A DNA stretch of 53,431 bases, from assembly GCA_964629325.1 (NCBI GenBank), contig CAZVSC010000017.1, positions 1-53,431 of the forward strand, read 5' to 3'. This DNA is from Eutrophocola sp964629325. GTDB taxonomy: Bacteria; Pseudomonadota; Gammaproteobacteria; Pseudomonadales; Pseudohongiellaceae. Below, one piece after another: positions 26,352 to 35,094 of this stretch; positions within the stretch are counted from its first letter, which is position 1, and every line of letters begins with the position of its first letter. Made by a program: the position numbers and the translations under genes. Below the pieces are notes generated by a model. The model saw only the letters and a list, made by a program, of their open reading frames with translations, made no database searches and was not told the origin of the DNA.

Positions 26352-27056
26352 TTAGTCTGTTCTGATTGCCTGGCGAATCCAGGCCTCGACCTCTCGGGTC
26401 ACTTCTCGGGCATCCCTGCCTGTCGTATCAACCGGTTTGCCGATCACTACCTGGATAGTTCCGGCATGCTTGATGAACTTGTGTGCAGGCCAGAACAGGC
26501 CCGCGTTGTGGGCAACCGGAACAACCGGTTTTCCTGCCGAGATGGCAAGCTCCGCGCCGCCAGCGGAATATTTCTTTTCCACGCCCGGCGCCACCCGTGT
26601 ACCTTCCGGAAAAACCAGCACAGAAATACCGTTTGCCAGGTTGGCCCGACCCTGCTCCTTCAATTGCTGCAATGACCGACCTTTTTTGCTGCGATCGATG
26701 GCAATCGGTTTCAGCAGGCGCAACGCCCATCCGAAAAAGGGGATGTTCAGCAATTCCTTTTTCAGAATGGCGCAGACAGGCAGAAACTCCCAGTAGAGGA
26801 AAAGAGTTTCCCAGGGACTCTGGTGATTGGCGATCATGACGAAGGTGCCGGATGGCACATTTTCGAGGCCTTGTACCTGCCACTTGACGCCGCAGGTGAT
26901 CCTGAGCCACCAAAGGCAGAAGGCATTCCAGATGAGGAAATAGCGGTAACGCGCCAAAAGCGGCATGAAGATGCCCAGTATCACGCAGAGAATTGCGTGT
27001 GGCGCCAGCGTGATGAAATAGCCAAGGTAAAACAGCAAAGAGCGCAGGGTTTTCAC
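26352..27056 (-). CDS. plsC: 1-acyl-sn-glycerol-3-phosphate acyltransferase (PlsC family)
   Basis: Transfers an acyl chain to lysophosphatidate, giving phosphatidic acid at the inner membrane. The 234-aa protein has two hydrophobic N-terminal stretches (about residues 5-35 and 40-55), then the catalytic NHQSPWE at residues 77-83, where the usual His-X4-Asp is His-X4-Glu, and the substrate motif FPEGTR at 149-154. The NHQSxWE form is common in the Pseudomonas branch of the family. Its ATG overlaps the gmhB stop by 4 nt, so the two are coupled. Confidence 0.9.
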   Translation of the reverse strand: MKTLRSLLFYLGYFITLAPHAILCVILGIFMPLLARYRYFLIWNAFCLWWLRITCGVKWQVQGLENVPSGTFVMIANHQSPWETLFLYWEFLPVCAILKKELLNIPFFGWALRLLKPIAIDRSKKGRSLQQLKEQGRANLANGISVLVFPEGTRVAPGVEKKYSAGGAELAISAGKPVVPVAHNAGLFWPAHKFIKHAGTIQVVIGKPVDTTGRDAREVTREVEAWIRQAIRTD

Positions 27057-27631
27057 GACGGGGCCTGATCGTTACTGTGCTGGTGGCCGCCGATGACGAA
27101 CATGGCAGCCGAAAACAGGTCGTCGAAGACAGGGATATCCCGCAACTTTTCGGGAGCCATGGTCTCCTGTGTCAGGGTGCCCTTGCCGGTCAATACCAGG
27201 ATGGGCTTGCAACCCTTGGCAAGTGCCACATCGATGTCCTTTTCCGTATCGCCGATGAACCAGGCGCCGGCAACAGTACGTCCAAATTGCTCCTCGAGCT
27301 GGTTCAGCAAGCCCGGGCGTGGTTTGCGGCAATCGCAGTTTTCATCGGGCCGGTGCGGGCAGAAAAAAATACCATCGATGCGGCCGCCCTGCTCTTCCAC
27401 AAGTGTGCGCAGCAATTCATGCATGCGCGACAGGGTGAATTCGTCAAACAGGCCGCGACCCAGGCCGGACTGGTTGGTGGCTACGCATACCTGGAACCCG
27501 GACCGGGACAGCTGGCTGATTGCCTCGATGCTGCCCGCAATGGGAAAGAACTCATCTTCATGCTTGATATAGTCTTCAGAGTCATGATTGATGACGCCGT
27601 CGCGATCCAGAATGACCAGGGGTGAGTTCAT
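27053..27631 (-). CDS. gmhB: D-glycero-beta-D-manno-heptose-1,7-bisphosphate 7-phosphatase GmhB
   Basis: HAD-family phosphatase in ADP-heptose synthesis for the LPS inner core. The 192-aa protein has the nucleophile motif LDRDGVIN (Asp9, Asp11), the zinc-binding cluster CPHRPDENCDCRKP typical of GmhB, and the late acidic motif IGDTEKDID. It sits between glyS and plsC as in Pseudomonas; its pathway partner waaC lies about 5 kb further right. Confidence 0.94.
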   Translation of the reverse strand: MNSPLVILDRDGVINHDSEDYIKHEDEFFPIAGSIEAISQLSRSGFQVCVATNQSGLGRGLFDEFTLSRMHELLRTLVEEQGGRIDGIFFCPHRPDENCDCRKPRPGLLNQLEEQFGRTVAGAWFIGDTEKDIDVALAKGCKPILVLTGKGTLTQETMAPEKLRDIPVFDDLFSAAMFVIGGHQHSNDQAPS

Positions 27632-27641
27632 CGAAGGCGGG

Positions 27642-29717
27642 TCAGGCTGCCTGCAGGAAAGAGATGTCGGCGATCTGCAGGAACAGGTGGCGCAGTTTCT
27701 GCAGCAGGGACTGGCGGTTCATCCGGACTTTCTCGTCATCGGTGTTTACCATGACCTCATCAAAGAAACGGTCAACGTCTGCCTGAAGCGAAGCCATGGC
27801 GGATAGCGCTTTGCTGTATTCCTGTTTGTCGAGCAGCGGTTCTACTTCCTTCAGCAAGGCATCGAGTTTTTCCGCGAGCTGCTTTTCGGCGGCTTCAGTG
27901 AGCAGGCTGGCATCCGTCTGTGTGGAGGGTTGCTGGTCCAGTTTGGCCAGGATATTCGACACACGCTTGTTGGCTGCCGCCAGCGCTTCGGCCTCTTTCA
28001 ATGCGGTGAAGTCACGCACGGCGCGAATACGCAGGTCGAAATCGCGCGGCCGGGTCGAGCGTACAGCATCGACTGCCTGGAATATATTCGCACGCACACC
28101 TTCATCGGCATACCAGGCGCGGAACCGTTCAAAGATGAAATCCAGCACCCGGGATTCCAGTCCGTCACGTTCAGGCAGGTCGGTATAGTGACTCACCGCA
28201 TTGCCGATACAGTCGGCCAGGTCGAGATCCAGGCCCTTCTCTACCACGATGCGCAAAATGCCCAGCGCGGCACGCCTCAGCGCAAAGGGATCCTTGGAAC
28301 CCGTTGGCGGCTGGCCGATACCGAACAGGCCGACAATCGTATCGATGCGTTCGGCCAGCGCCAGCGCTATGCCCGTCTGCGTGTCGGGCAGGTCATCGCC
28401 GGCAAATCGCGGCAAGTACTGCTCGAAAATGGCCCGGGCAACCTCGGGATCTTCCCCGTCATGTATGGCGTAGTAATTGCCCATGATGCCCTGCAATTCG
28501 GCGAATTCGCCGACCATGCCCGTCAACAGGTCGCACTTGCCCAGCAAGGCTGCTCGTAACGCCCTGCTCTCGTCAAAGCCGGATTTGCCGGCAATGAATT
28601 CGGCGATCTTCGCTACGCGCCGGGATTTGTCAAAGACCGTACCCAGGGTTTGCTCGAAGATCACGGTCTGCAGCTTGTCCTGCCGGGATTCTAGCGTCTG
28701 TTTCTTGTCCTGTTCGAAGAAGAAGGCGGCATCGGCAAGGCGCGGCCTGATCACCCTTTCGTTGCCCGCAATCACCCGTGCCGGCTCCTGGCTGACCAGG
28801 TTGCTGACAGTGATGAAGTTGGGCAGGATGTCGCCCTTGGCGTCTTCCAGGGTGAAACATTTCTGGTGGTTCTTCATCGAGGAGACCAGCGCTTCCTTTG
28901 GCACGTCGAGGAAGGCGTCATCAAATGCCCCGGTCAACGCGACAGGCCATTCGACAAGCGCAGTGACTTCGTTAAGCAAGTCTTCATCGATGACGACCCT
29001 GGCCTTGTGCTGCTCACCCTGCTCTTTGAGCTGTTCCCGGATCTTTTCACGACGCAGGGCAAAATCCGGCAGAACGAAGCCGGTTTCCGACAACGCGGGG
29101 ACATAATCTGCAGGGGAAGACAGGGCAATATCATCGGGATGATGGAAGCGGTGTCCGCGCGTCTTGTTGCCCGATGCGATGCCCAGTATGGTTGCGGGCA
29201 CGACTTCAGATCCGAATAGCAGCACCACCCAGTGTACCGGCCGAACAAACTCCACGTGGGAGCTGCCCCAGCGCATACGTTTTGGAACAGGCAGGGATGC
29301 GAGCGCGTCATTGATGATGGCGGGCAGCAAGTTGGCGGTCTGATCACCGGGCCTGGTTGCCTGGTAGTACAGCTTGGTCACTTTACCGTCATTTTTTTCG
29401 CTGAGATCGGAAACATCGACCCCGCAGGAACGGGCAAAGCCCTCGGCCGCCTTGGTTGGTTTGCCATTGGCATCGAATGCCGCCTGCAGCGCCGGCCCGA
29501 ACTTTTCTACGGCAGCATCCGCCTGACTCTCCTGAAGGTCGCTGACCAGCACAGCAAGACGTCGCGGTGTGGCGTAGGCAACGGTACCTGAAAATCCCAG
29601 GTTCTGTTTTCCGAGACCTTCAGCGATTTCGCGCTCGAACGCTTTGGACAAGGTGGGCAGCGCTTTTGGCGGCAGCTCCTCGGTGCCGATTTCCACCAGC
29701 AAATCGCGGCTACTCAT
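27642..29717 (-). CDS. glyS: Glycyl-tRNA synthetase beta subunit
   Basis: Larger subunit of the bacterial alpha2beta2 glycyl-tRNA synthetase, involved in tRNA binding. Start at ATG 29717 (MSSRDLLVEIGTEELPPKAL), 691 aa, as in E. coli (689). A longer frame to 29807 only runs back into glyQ. The B3/4-like region and the C-terminal anticodon-binding domain (VMVNTDDEKVRMNRQSLL) are intact. It overlaps the glyQ stop by 8 nt. Confidence 0.96.
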   Translation of the reverse strand: MSSRDLLVEIGTEELPPKALPTLSKAFEREIAEGLGKQNLGFSGTVAYATPRRLAVLVSDLQESQADAAVEKFGPALQAAFDANGKPTKAAEGFARSCGVDVSDLSEKNDGKVTKLYYQATRPGDQTANLLPAIINDALASLPVPKRMRWGSSHVEFVRPVHWVVLLFGSEVVPATILGIASGNKTRGHRFHHPDDIALSSPADYVPALSETGFVLPDFALRREKIREQLKEQGEQHKARVVIDEDLLNEVTALVEWPVALTGAFDDAFLDVPKEALVSSMKNHQKCFTLEDAKGDILPNFITVSNLVSQEPARVIAGNERVIRPRLADAAFFFEQDKKQTLESRQDKLQTVIFEQTLGTVFDKSRRVAKIAEFIAGKSGFDESRALRAALLGKCDLLTGMVGEFAELQGIMGNYYAIHDGEDPEVARAIFEQYLPRFAGDDLPDTQTGIALALAERIDTIVGLFGIGQPPTGSKDPFALRRAALGILRIVVEKGLDLDLADCIGNAVSHYTDLPERDGLESRVLDFIFERFRAWYADEGVRANIFQAVDAVRSTRPRDFDLRIRAVRDFTALKEAEALAAANKRVSNILAKLDQQPSTQTDASLLTEAAEKQLAEKLDALLKEVEPLLDKQEYSKALSAMASLQADVDRFFDEVMVNTDDEKVRMNRQSLLQKLRHLFLQIADISFLQAA

Positions 29718-30654
29718 TGTTGTACTTCTCCAGGCTTTCCTTTCGCAGGGCTTCGGGCGCCAATGGGAAACCCAGTCGCGCCCGGGAATCGAAGTAGGCC
29801 TGGGCAACCGATCTGGCCATGGCCCGCACGCGCAGTATGTAACGCTGTCTTTCCGTCACGGAGATCGCCGAACGGGAATCGAGCAGGTTAAACGTGTGCG
29901 ACGCCTTCAGGACCATTTCATAAGCGGGCAATACCAGCTGCTTGTCTATGAGGAACTGACACTGTCCTTCCGACTCGTCGAAACTGTGAAACAGGATATC
30001 GGTGTTGGCATACTCGAAATTGTAGGCGGACATTTCCACTTCATTCTGGTGGAACACGTCACCGTAGGTCACTGTGCCGTTCGGGGTATTGGCCCAGACG
30101 ATATCGAAAATGCTGTCCACGCCCTGCAGGTACATGGCGATGCGCTCGATACCATAGGTGATCTCACCGCTTACCGGGAAGCATTCCAGGCCGCCCACCT
30201 GCTGGAAATACGTGAACTGGGTGACTTCCATGCCGTTCAGCCAGACCTCCCAGCCCAGGCCCCAGGCGCCCAGAGTTGGCGATTCCCAGTTATCCTCGAC
30301 AAAGCGAATATCATGCACGTTCGTATCAATTCCCAGGTATTTCAGGGATTTTAGGTACAAATCCTGTATATTTTCGGGAGAGGGCTTCAGGATGACCTGG
30401 AATTGATAATAATGCTGCAGGCGCATGGGGTTTTCCCCGTAACGGCTGTCGGTGGGACGCCGGCAGGGCTGTATATAGGCGCTGTTCCAGCTTTCGGGGC
30501 CGATAGCGCGCAGAAAAGTCGCGGTGTGGAAGGTGCCTGCACCGACCTCAAGATCCAGCGGCTGGATGATCACGCAGCCGTGATCAGCCCAGAATTGCTG
30601 GAGGGCAAGTATAAGGCCCTGGAATGTGGACACATCGGGCGCCGAATTGCTCAA
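29710..30654 (-). CDS. glyQ: Glycyl-tRNA synthetase alpha subunit
   Basis: Catalytic class II subunit of tetrameric GlyRS. Start at TTG 30654 (MSNSAPDVSTFQGLILALQQFW), 314 aa, with AGGAG 6 nt upstream; the longer frame to 30696 adds unconserved residues. Hallmarks include GAGTFHTATFLRAIGPE, YIQPCRRPTDSRYGENPMR and ERIAMYLQGVDSIFD. It is the first gene of a glyQ-glyS-gmhB-plsC run with overlaps or very short gaps. Confidence 0.96.
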   Translation of the reverse strand: MSNSAPDVSTFQGLILALQQFWADHGCVIIQPLDLEVGAGTFHTATFLRAIGPESWNSAYIQPCRRPTDSRYGENPMRLQHYYQFQVILKPSPENIQDLYLKSLKYLGIDTNVHDIRFVEDNWESPTLGAWGLGWEVWLNGMEVTQFTYFQQVGGLECFPVSGEITYGIERIAMYLQGVDSIFDIVWANTPNGTVTYGDVFHQNEVEMSAYNFEYANTDILFHSFDESEGQCQFLIDKQLVLPAYEMVLKASHTFNLLDSRSAISVTERQRYILRVRAMARSVAQAYFDSRARLGFPLAPEALRKESLEKYNNE

Positions 30655-30829
30655 AAAAGGCTCCTGGAGGATCAATATCGGATAAAATAGCCGCAAGATC
30701 CCGGTTTAGGTTAGCCGGGGGCTCCGGCGGCCTGAAAAAGCGCTAATTATGCTAAAAACGGGCGGTGTTGGCGAGGATAAACTAGGTCCACGCTTCAGGT
30801 AATACGGCGGCTTCACAGCATCTGACATT

Positions 30830-31723
30830 TTGAAATCCCTACTCTTTATATGCTTCTTGCGCGGCGTGTCATTCCTGTCTCTGGGCGCCGCCAGGCATAT
30901 CGGCACCCTGCTCGGCAGGATTGCATGGCTGATGCCGTCGCGTATGGCCGCCACCACGCGCACGAATCTCGCGATTTGCTATCCGGAAATTACCGAAAGT
31001 GAGCGTTTGCTTCTCGGCAAGAGCAGCCTTATCAATACGTTCCAGACCCTTGCAGAATGCGGCCCGGTTTGGCTGTGGCCTGCCCAGGATGTGCTGGATC
31101 ATGTCCTGGAGGTCGACAACCTGGCCCTGTTGCAGGCCGCCCAGGCAGAGAAAAAAGGCACAGTGGTCATAGCTCCGCACCTGGGTAACTGGGAAGTGTT
31201 CGGCCTGTACCTGAATCAGTGTGGATGCGGCCAGAGCAGCCAGCTCTACCAGGCGCCCAGAGAGGCCAGCCTGGATCGGCTGCTCCTCAACGCCCGCAGC
31301 CGCAGCGGTGCCAGGATGGTCGCAACAGACAATAAAGGAGTGATAAGGCTGCTAAAAGCGCTTAAAAGCGGAGAAATTGTCGGCATCTTGCCTGATCAGG
31401 TGCCGAATGTGGATTCAAGCGGTGATTATGCGCCCTTCTTTGGCAAGCCGGTTCTGAGCATGTCGCTGGTTTCCCGCCTGATCCGGAAAACCGGGGCCAG
31501 GGCCGTTCTGGGTTTTGCCGCCAGGGTGACAGTGGGAGGCAGGCATGGCTGGAAGATCATTTTTCAGGAGCCGCCTCCCGAAATATATGCCGAGCATATA
31601 CCTGATTCCCTGGCGGCACTGAACCGGGCCATTGAACATGCCATCAGGGATTGCCCGGAACAGTACCAGTGGGAGTACAAAAGGTTCAGGCGCGTTCCGC
31701 CGGGAAATCAGCGTCCCTATTGA
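30830..31723 (+). CDS. Lipid A biosynthesis acyltransferase, LpxL/HtrB family
   Basis: Late acyltransferase that adds a secondary acyl chain to Kdo-lipid A at the inner membrane. The 297-aa protein starts at a TTG (MKSLLFICFLRG) because no ATG is available upstream. It has an N-terminal hydrophobic anchor (about residues 4-32), the catalytic His-X4-Glu in APHLGNWEVFG (about residues 113-123), and GILPDQVPNVDSSGDYAPFFGKP, typical of the family. LpxL, LpxM and LpxP cannot be told apart by eye. It is divergent from glyQ across 175 nt. Confidence 0.87.
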   Translation: MKSLLFICFLRGVSFLSLGAARHIGTLLGRIAWLMPSRMAATTRTNLAICYPEITESERLLLGKSSLINTFQTLAECGPVWLWPAQDVLDHVLEVDNLALLQAAQAEKKGTVVIAPHLGNWEVFGLYLNQCGCGQSSQLYQAPREASLDRLLLNARSRSGARMVATDNKGVIRLLKALKSGEIVGILPDQVPNVDSSGDYAPFFGKPVLSMSLVSRLIRKTGARAVLGFAARVTVGGRHGWKIIFQEPPPEIYAEHIPDSLAALNRAIEHAIRDCPEQYQWEYKRFRRVPPGNQRPY

Positions 31724-31799
31724 CGCTGTAGTGAGCGGGCGCTATTGAATGATGCAGGTGATCACGGAATAATTTCGCAATCTTGGGACAAGACAATCA

Positions 31800-32417
31800 A
31801 TGAACATGATATTAGACCTGCAGGCAGTATCCGCAGCCCAGACCAAGCCAGCCCCCTACCCTCACTTCATCGTCGACCAGTCGGTGAAAGCGGAATTTGT
31901 GGATGAGGTCCTGCGCGATTTTCCGGAAATCACCGCGGGGGGAAGTTTTGCCCTGGATGACATGACTCCCGGTCCACGCTTCAATGCCCTGCTCGAAGAG
32001 CTGAACAACAGCGATTTTCGCAACATCATCTCCGAAAAACTGGATATCGATCTGCGCGACAGGCCGATGGTCATCACGTTGCGCGGATATTCCCGCGCAA
32101 AAGATGGCCGGATCCATACCGATTCAAAATCGAAGATGGCCACGATATTGATCTATTTCAATGATGGATGGCGCGCCGATACCGGCAAGCTGAGAATTCT
32201 GCGCAGCGAGGACATGGATGATTACGTTGCCGAAGTTGCACCCAATGCCGGCACCATGATCGCGTTCAAGGTGACGGATAACTGCTGGCATGGGTACCCC
32301 GCCTTCGAAGGCTCCAGGCAATCCATCCAAATCAATTTCGTGGAGGATGACAAGGCTGCCACGAAGCATGGTCGGCGCCACGGCTGGACGGCAAAGCTGA
32401 AAAAACTTTTTTCCTGA
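31800..32417 (+). CDS. Small 2-oxoglutarate/Fe(II)-dependent oxygenase
   Basis: A 205-aa cytoplasmic protein with the double-stranded beta-helix iron site: His106 and Asp108 in GRIHTDSKS, distal His164 in CWHGYPAFEG, and Arg173 in GSRQSIQINF as the probable 2-oxoglutarate anchor. No signal peptide or membrane segment is visible, and the C-terminus is basic (KHGRRHGWTAKLKKLFS). The likely reaction is an iron-dependent hydroxylation; the substrate is not known to me. It lies between an LpxL-like acyltransferase and waaC on the same strand, which suggests LPS core or lipid A modification. Prolyl-hydroxylase-like activity on a protein is the alternative. Confidence 0.8.
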   Translation: MNMILDLQAVSAAQTKPAPYPHFIVDQSVKAEFVDEVLRDFPEITAGGSFALDDMTPGPRFNALLEELNNSDFRNIISEKLDIDLRDRPMVITLRGYSRAKDGRIHTDSKSKMATILIYFNDGWRADTGKLRILRSEDMDDYVAEVAPNAGTMIAFKVTDNCWHGYPAFEGSRQSIQINFVEDDKAATKHGRRHGWTAKLKKLFS

Positions 32418-32504
32418 ATCTGGTGACGGGTTCACTAAAAATATTTTTCATCCCCATAATATTCGTCGTCCAACCGGCCTGATAGCCGTTACCGAGGACC
32501 AGTC

Positions 32505-33563
32505 ATCGATATCAAGCGCGTACTTGTGATCAAGCTCACCTCCATGGGTGACCTGATGCATGCTCTCCCTGCCCTGACAGATGCGGTTTCCGCTTATCCT
32601 GGCATCGAGTTCGACTGGGTGGTGGATGAATCCTTTGCGGAAGTGCCATCCTGGCACCCTGCTGTTCGCAATATCTATAAAAGCGCCCATCGGCGCTGGC
32701 GCAAGCAGTTCCTGAATACGTTCAAGGGAAAAGAGGTCAGGCTTTTTGTCGAACAAATCAATAAAAACGATTACGACCTCGTTATTGACGCCCAGAACAA
32801 CCTGAAAAGCGCCTTTATCAGTTTTCTGCGCCGGGGCCATGTACACGGCATGGACAAAAGCAGTGTCGCGGAGAGACCGGCGCATTGGGCCTATAAATAC
32901 AGGCATTATGTAGACACCCGGCTGCATGCAATCATGCGGCAGCGCGCCTTGTTTGCGTTTGCCATGGGTTACGGGTTGCCGGATACCAGGCCGGATTACG
33001 GGCTGCGTGAAGATGCCTTTACCATGCCGGCACTGGAGTTGCCGGATCCTTATATCGTGCTGGTACACAATGCGAGCTGGACGACCAAATTATGGCCGAA
33101 TGCGCATTGGCACAAGTTGATTGGCCTGGCTGCAGAAAATGGTTACAACGTTGTGCTGCCAGGCGGCAGTAAACAGGAGCTGGCCCGGGCGAAACAGATA
33201 GCAGGCAGGCATGAAAATGCGATAGCGCTGCCGCGACTATCGTTGTCTGAGCTTGGTGGAGTTATCTGTAAAGCCAGAGGCGCGGTCAATTGTGATACAG
33301 GGCTGGCGCATCTGACAGCCATGATCGGGACTCCCGCGGTTACGTTGTATGGTCCGACCAGTGACAGGCTGATCGGAACGACTGGTTTACACCAGCAACA
33401 TCTTGTTGCCAGTGATCCGCCATATGCATGTGCACCGTGTTACAAGCGGGTCTGCCATTTCGAAAATAAAAAGTCGGCGATGTCGAGTTGTATGCGCGCA
33501 TTCGACCCAGGCGATGCATGGTCACGTCTGACCAGGCTGATGCAAAACGGGAGCAGGGAATAG
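32505..33563 (+). CDS. waaC: LPS heptosyltransferase I (WaaC/RfaC), probable AUC start
   Basis: Adds the first L-glycero-D-manno-heptose to Kdo2-lipid A. The GT-B fold shows the WaaC signature KLTSMGDLMHALPALTDA with the catalytic Asp, FDWVVDESFAEVPSWHPAV, and in the C-terminal half DTGLAHLTAMIGTPAVTLYGPT for the nucleotide sugar. A Cys-rich segment CAPCYKRVC lies near the C-terminus. The first canonical start is GTG 32526 (345 aa), but it would cut off the conserved first strand (KRVLVIK). No ATG, GTG or TTG exists between the upstream in-frame stop and 32526. GAGGA at 32494-32498 lies 6 nt before ATC 32505, so I place the start there (352 codons). Confidence 0.85.
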   Translation: MDIKRVLVIKLTSMGDLMHALPALTDAVSAYPGIEFDWVVDESFAEVPSWHPAVRNIYKSAHRRWRKQFLNTFKGKEVRLFVEQINKNDYDLVIDAQNNLKSAFISFLRRGHVHGMDKSSVAERPAHWAYKYRHYVDTRLHAIMRQRALFAFAMGYGLPDTRPDYGLREDAFTMPALELPDPYIVLVHNASWTTKLWPNAHWHKLIGLAAENGYNVVLPGGSKQELARAKQIAGRHENAIALPRLSLSELGGVICKARGAVNCDTGLAHLTAMIGTPAVTLYGPTSDRLIGTTGLHQQHLVASDPPYACAPCYKRVCHFENKKSAMSSCMRAFDPGDAWSRLTRLMQNGSRE

Positions 33564-33580
33564 CGGCAGGAAAGGGTGGG

Positions 33581-35029
33581 TCAGTTGCGCCAGAAATGTG
33601 GCGACAGGATCACCAGCAGGGTAAACACTTCTAGCCGGCCAAGCAGCATGCCCAGGCAAAGAATCCATTTGGCCGCAGCAGGTAAACCGCCGTAATTGAA
33701 GGCAACGTCCCCGAGACCGGGACCCAGGTTGTTGATACTGGCGCCGACAGCCGTAAATGCCGTCGTGATATCCAGGCCGACGGACAACAATGCCAGCAGC
33801 ATTACCATGTACGCCATCACGTACACGGAGAAAAACCCCCACACAGATTCAATGACCCGGTCCGGGACGCGCTGGCTGCCGAGTTTGATCGGGACCACTG
33901 CATTGGGGTGTATCAGTTTTTCAATTTCGCGGAAGCCTTGCTTGATGATGAGCACGATGCGAATGACTTTCATGCCGCCACCGGTCGACCCGGCACACGC
34001 ACCAATAATGGCCATGTAAAAGAGCAGGAAGGGCAGGAAGGTCGGCCAGGCAGTAAAGTCGTCTGTGCTGAACCCGGTGGTGGTGGAAATGGATACCACT
34101 TCGAAGATGCCGCGGAAGAAAGCCTCAGACAGGGGATATGTGCCTGAAAAATAGAGGAAGAAGACGGTGACGACGGATATGAATACCAGCAGGGCAGTAT
34201 AGAACTGGAATTCAGTGTCTTTCAGGTAGTGTTTGTAGCTTTTATGCTCCCAGGCGTAGAAGTGCAGGGCGAAGTTGACTCCCGAAATGAACATGAAAAT
34301 CGTCGCAATAATCTCGATGCCGCGGTGATCGAAAAAGCCGATGCTGGCGTCGTGGGTGGAAAACCCCCCGATGGCAACTGTCGCGAAACTGTGGCCAATT
34401 GCGTCGAAAACGCTCATTCCTGCCAGGTAATAGCAGATAGCACAAAGCATCGTCAGGGAGATGTAGATTAACAGCAGGGCCTTGGCGGTTTCCGTCACGC
34501 GGGGCAGGAGCTTGTTGTCCTTGACCGGCCCGGGGCTTTCCGCGCGGTATAACTGCATTCCGCCTATGCCAAGCATAGGCAAGATGGCCACAGCGATTGC
34601 AATTATGCCCATACCGCCAAGCCACTGGAGCTGCTGGCGGTAATAGAGGATCGAGCGGGGCAGGGTGTCCAGGCCTGAGAGGACGGTAGCTCCGGTTGTC
34701 GTCAGTCCGGAAATGGACTCAAAGAAGGCATCGGTCACCGACATGTCCAGCGAGGGGGTGAAGATGAACGGGAAGCAACCGAATGAGCCAAGGACAGTCC
34801 AGAACAGGGTAACCACGAGGAAGCAGTCCCGGGTTCGCAGTTCCTGCCTGTTGTTCATGACAGGCGCCCACAGCACAAAGCCGCAAAGCAGGGTCAGGAA
34901 AAAAGTGGTCAGGAAGGAATACATGACACCATCCTGGTAATACCAGGACACGAGCAGGGGGGGCAGCTGGGTGAAGCTGAACAGCATCAGCAGCACACCG
35001 AGAATGCGGAGTATGACCGGCAGGTTCAT
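33581..35029 (-). CDS. trkH: Trk potassium uptake system membrane protein TrkH
   Basis: Potassium-conducting subunit, driven by the membrane potential and gated by TrkA. The 482-aa protein has about ten hydrophobic segments in four pore-like repeats. Filter regions are recognisable around SISGLTTTGATVLSG, AIGGFSTHDASIG, SISTTTGFSTDDF and GASINNLGPGLGD. It starts 65 nt after the trkA stop on the same strand and converges on waaC with a 17-nt gap. Confidence 0.95.
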   Translation of the reverse strand: MNLPVILRILGVLLMLFSFTQLPPLLVSWYYQDGVMYSFLTTFFLTLLCGFVLWAPVMNNRQELRTRDCFLVVTLFWTVLGSFGCFPFIFTPSLDMSVTDAFFESISGLTTTGATVLSGLDTLPRSILYYRQQLQWLGGMGIIAIAVAILPMLGIGGMQLYRAESPGPVKDNKLLPRVTETAKALLLIYISLTMLCAICYYLAGMSVFDAIGHSFATVAIGGFSTHDASIGFFDHRGIEIIATIFMFISGVNFALHFYAWEHKSYKHYLKDTEFQFYTALLVFISVVTVFFLYFSGTYPLSEAFFRGIFEVVSISTTTGFSTDDFTAWPTFLPFLLFYMAIIGACAGSTGGGMKVIRIVLIIKQGFREIEKLIHPNAVVPIKLGSQRVPDRVIESVWGFFSVYVMAYMVMLLALLSVGLDITTAFTAVGASINNLGPGLGDVAFNYGGLPAAAKWILCLGMLLGRLEVFTLLVILSPHFWRN

Positions 35030-35094
35030 CGACTGACCGTCACTTGGTGCCTGGAATCATTGTTGTATTTTCCTGTATGGCCTGGCGGCCCGAA

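Noticed and set aside
29251..29260. CACGTG core in glyS as a third parS
   Set aside because: Only TCCACGTGGGA matches; the outer arms of the 16-bp palindrome are lost.
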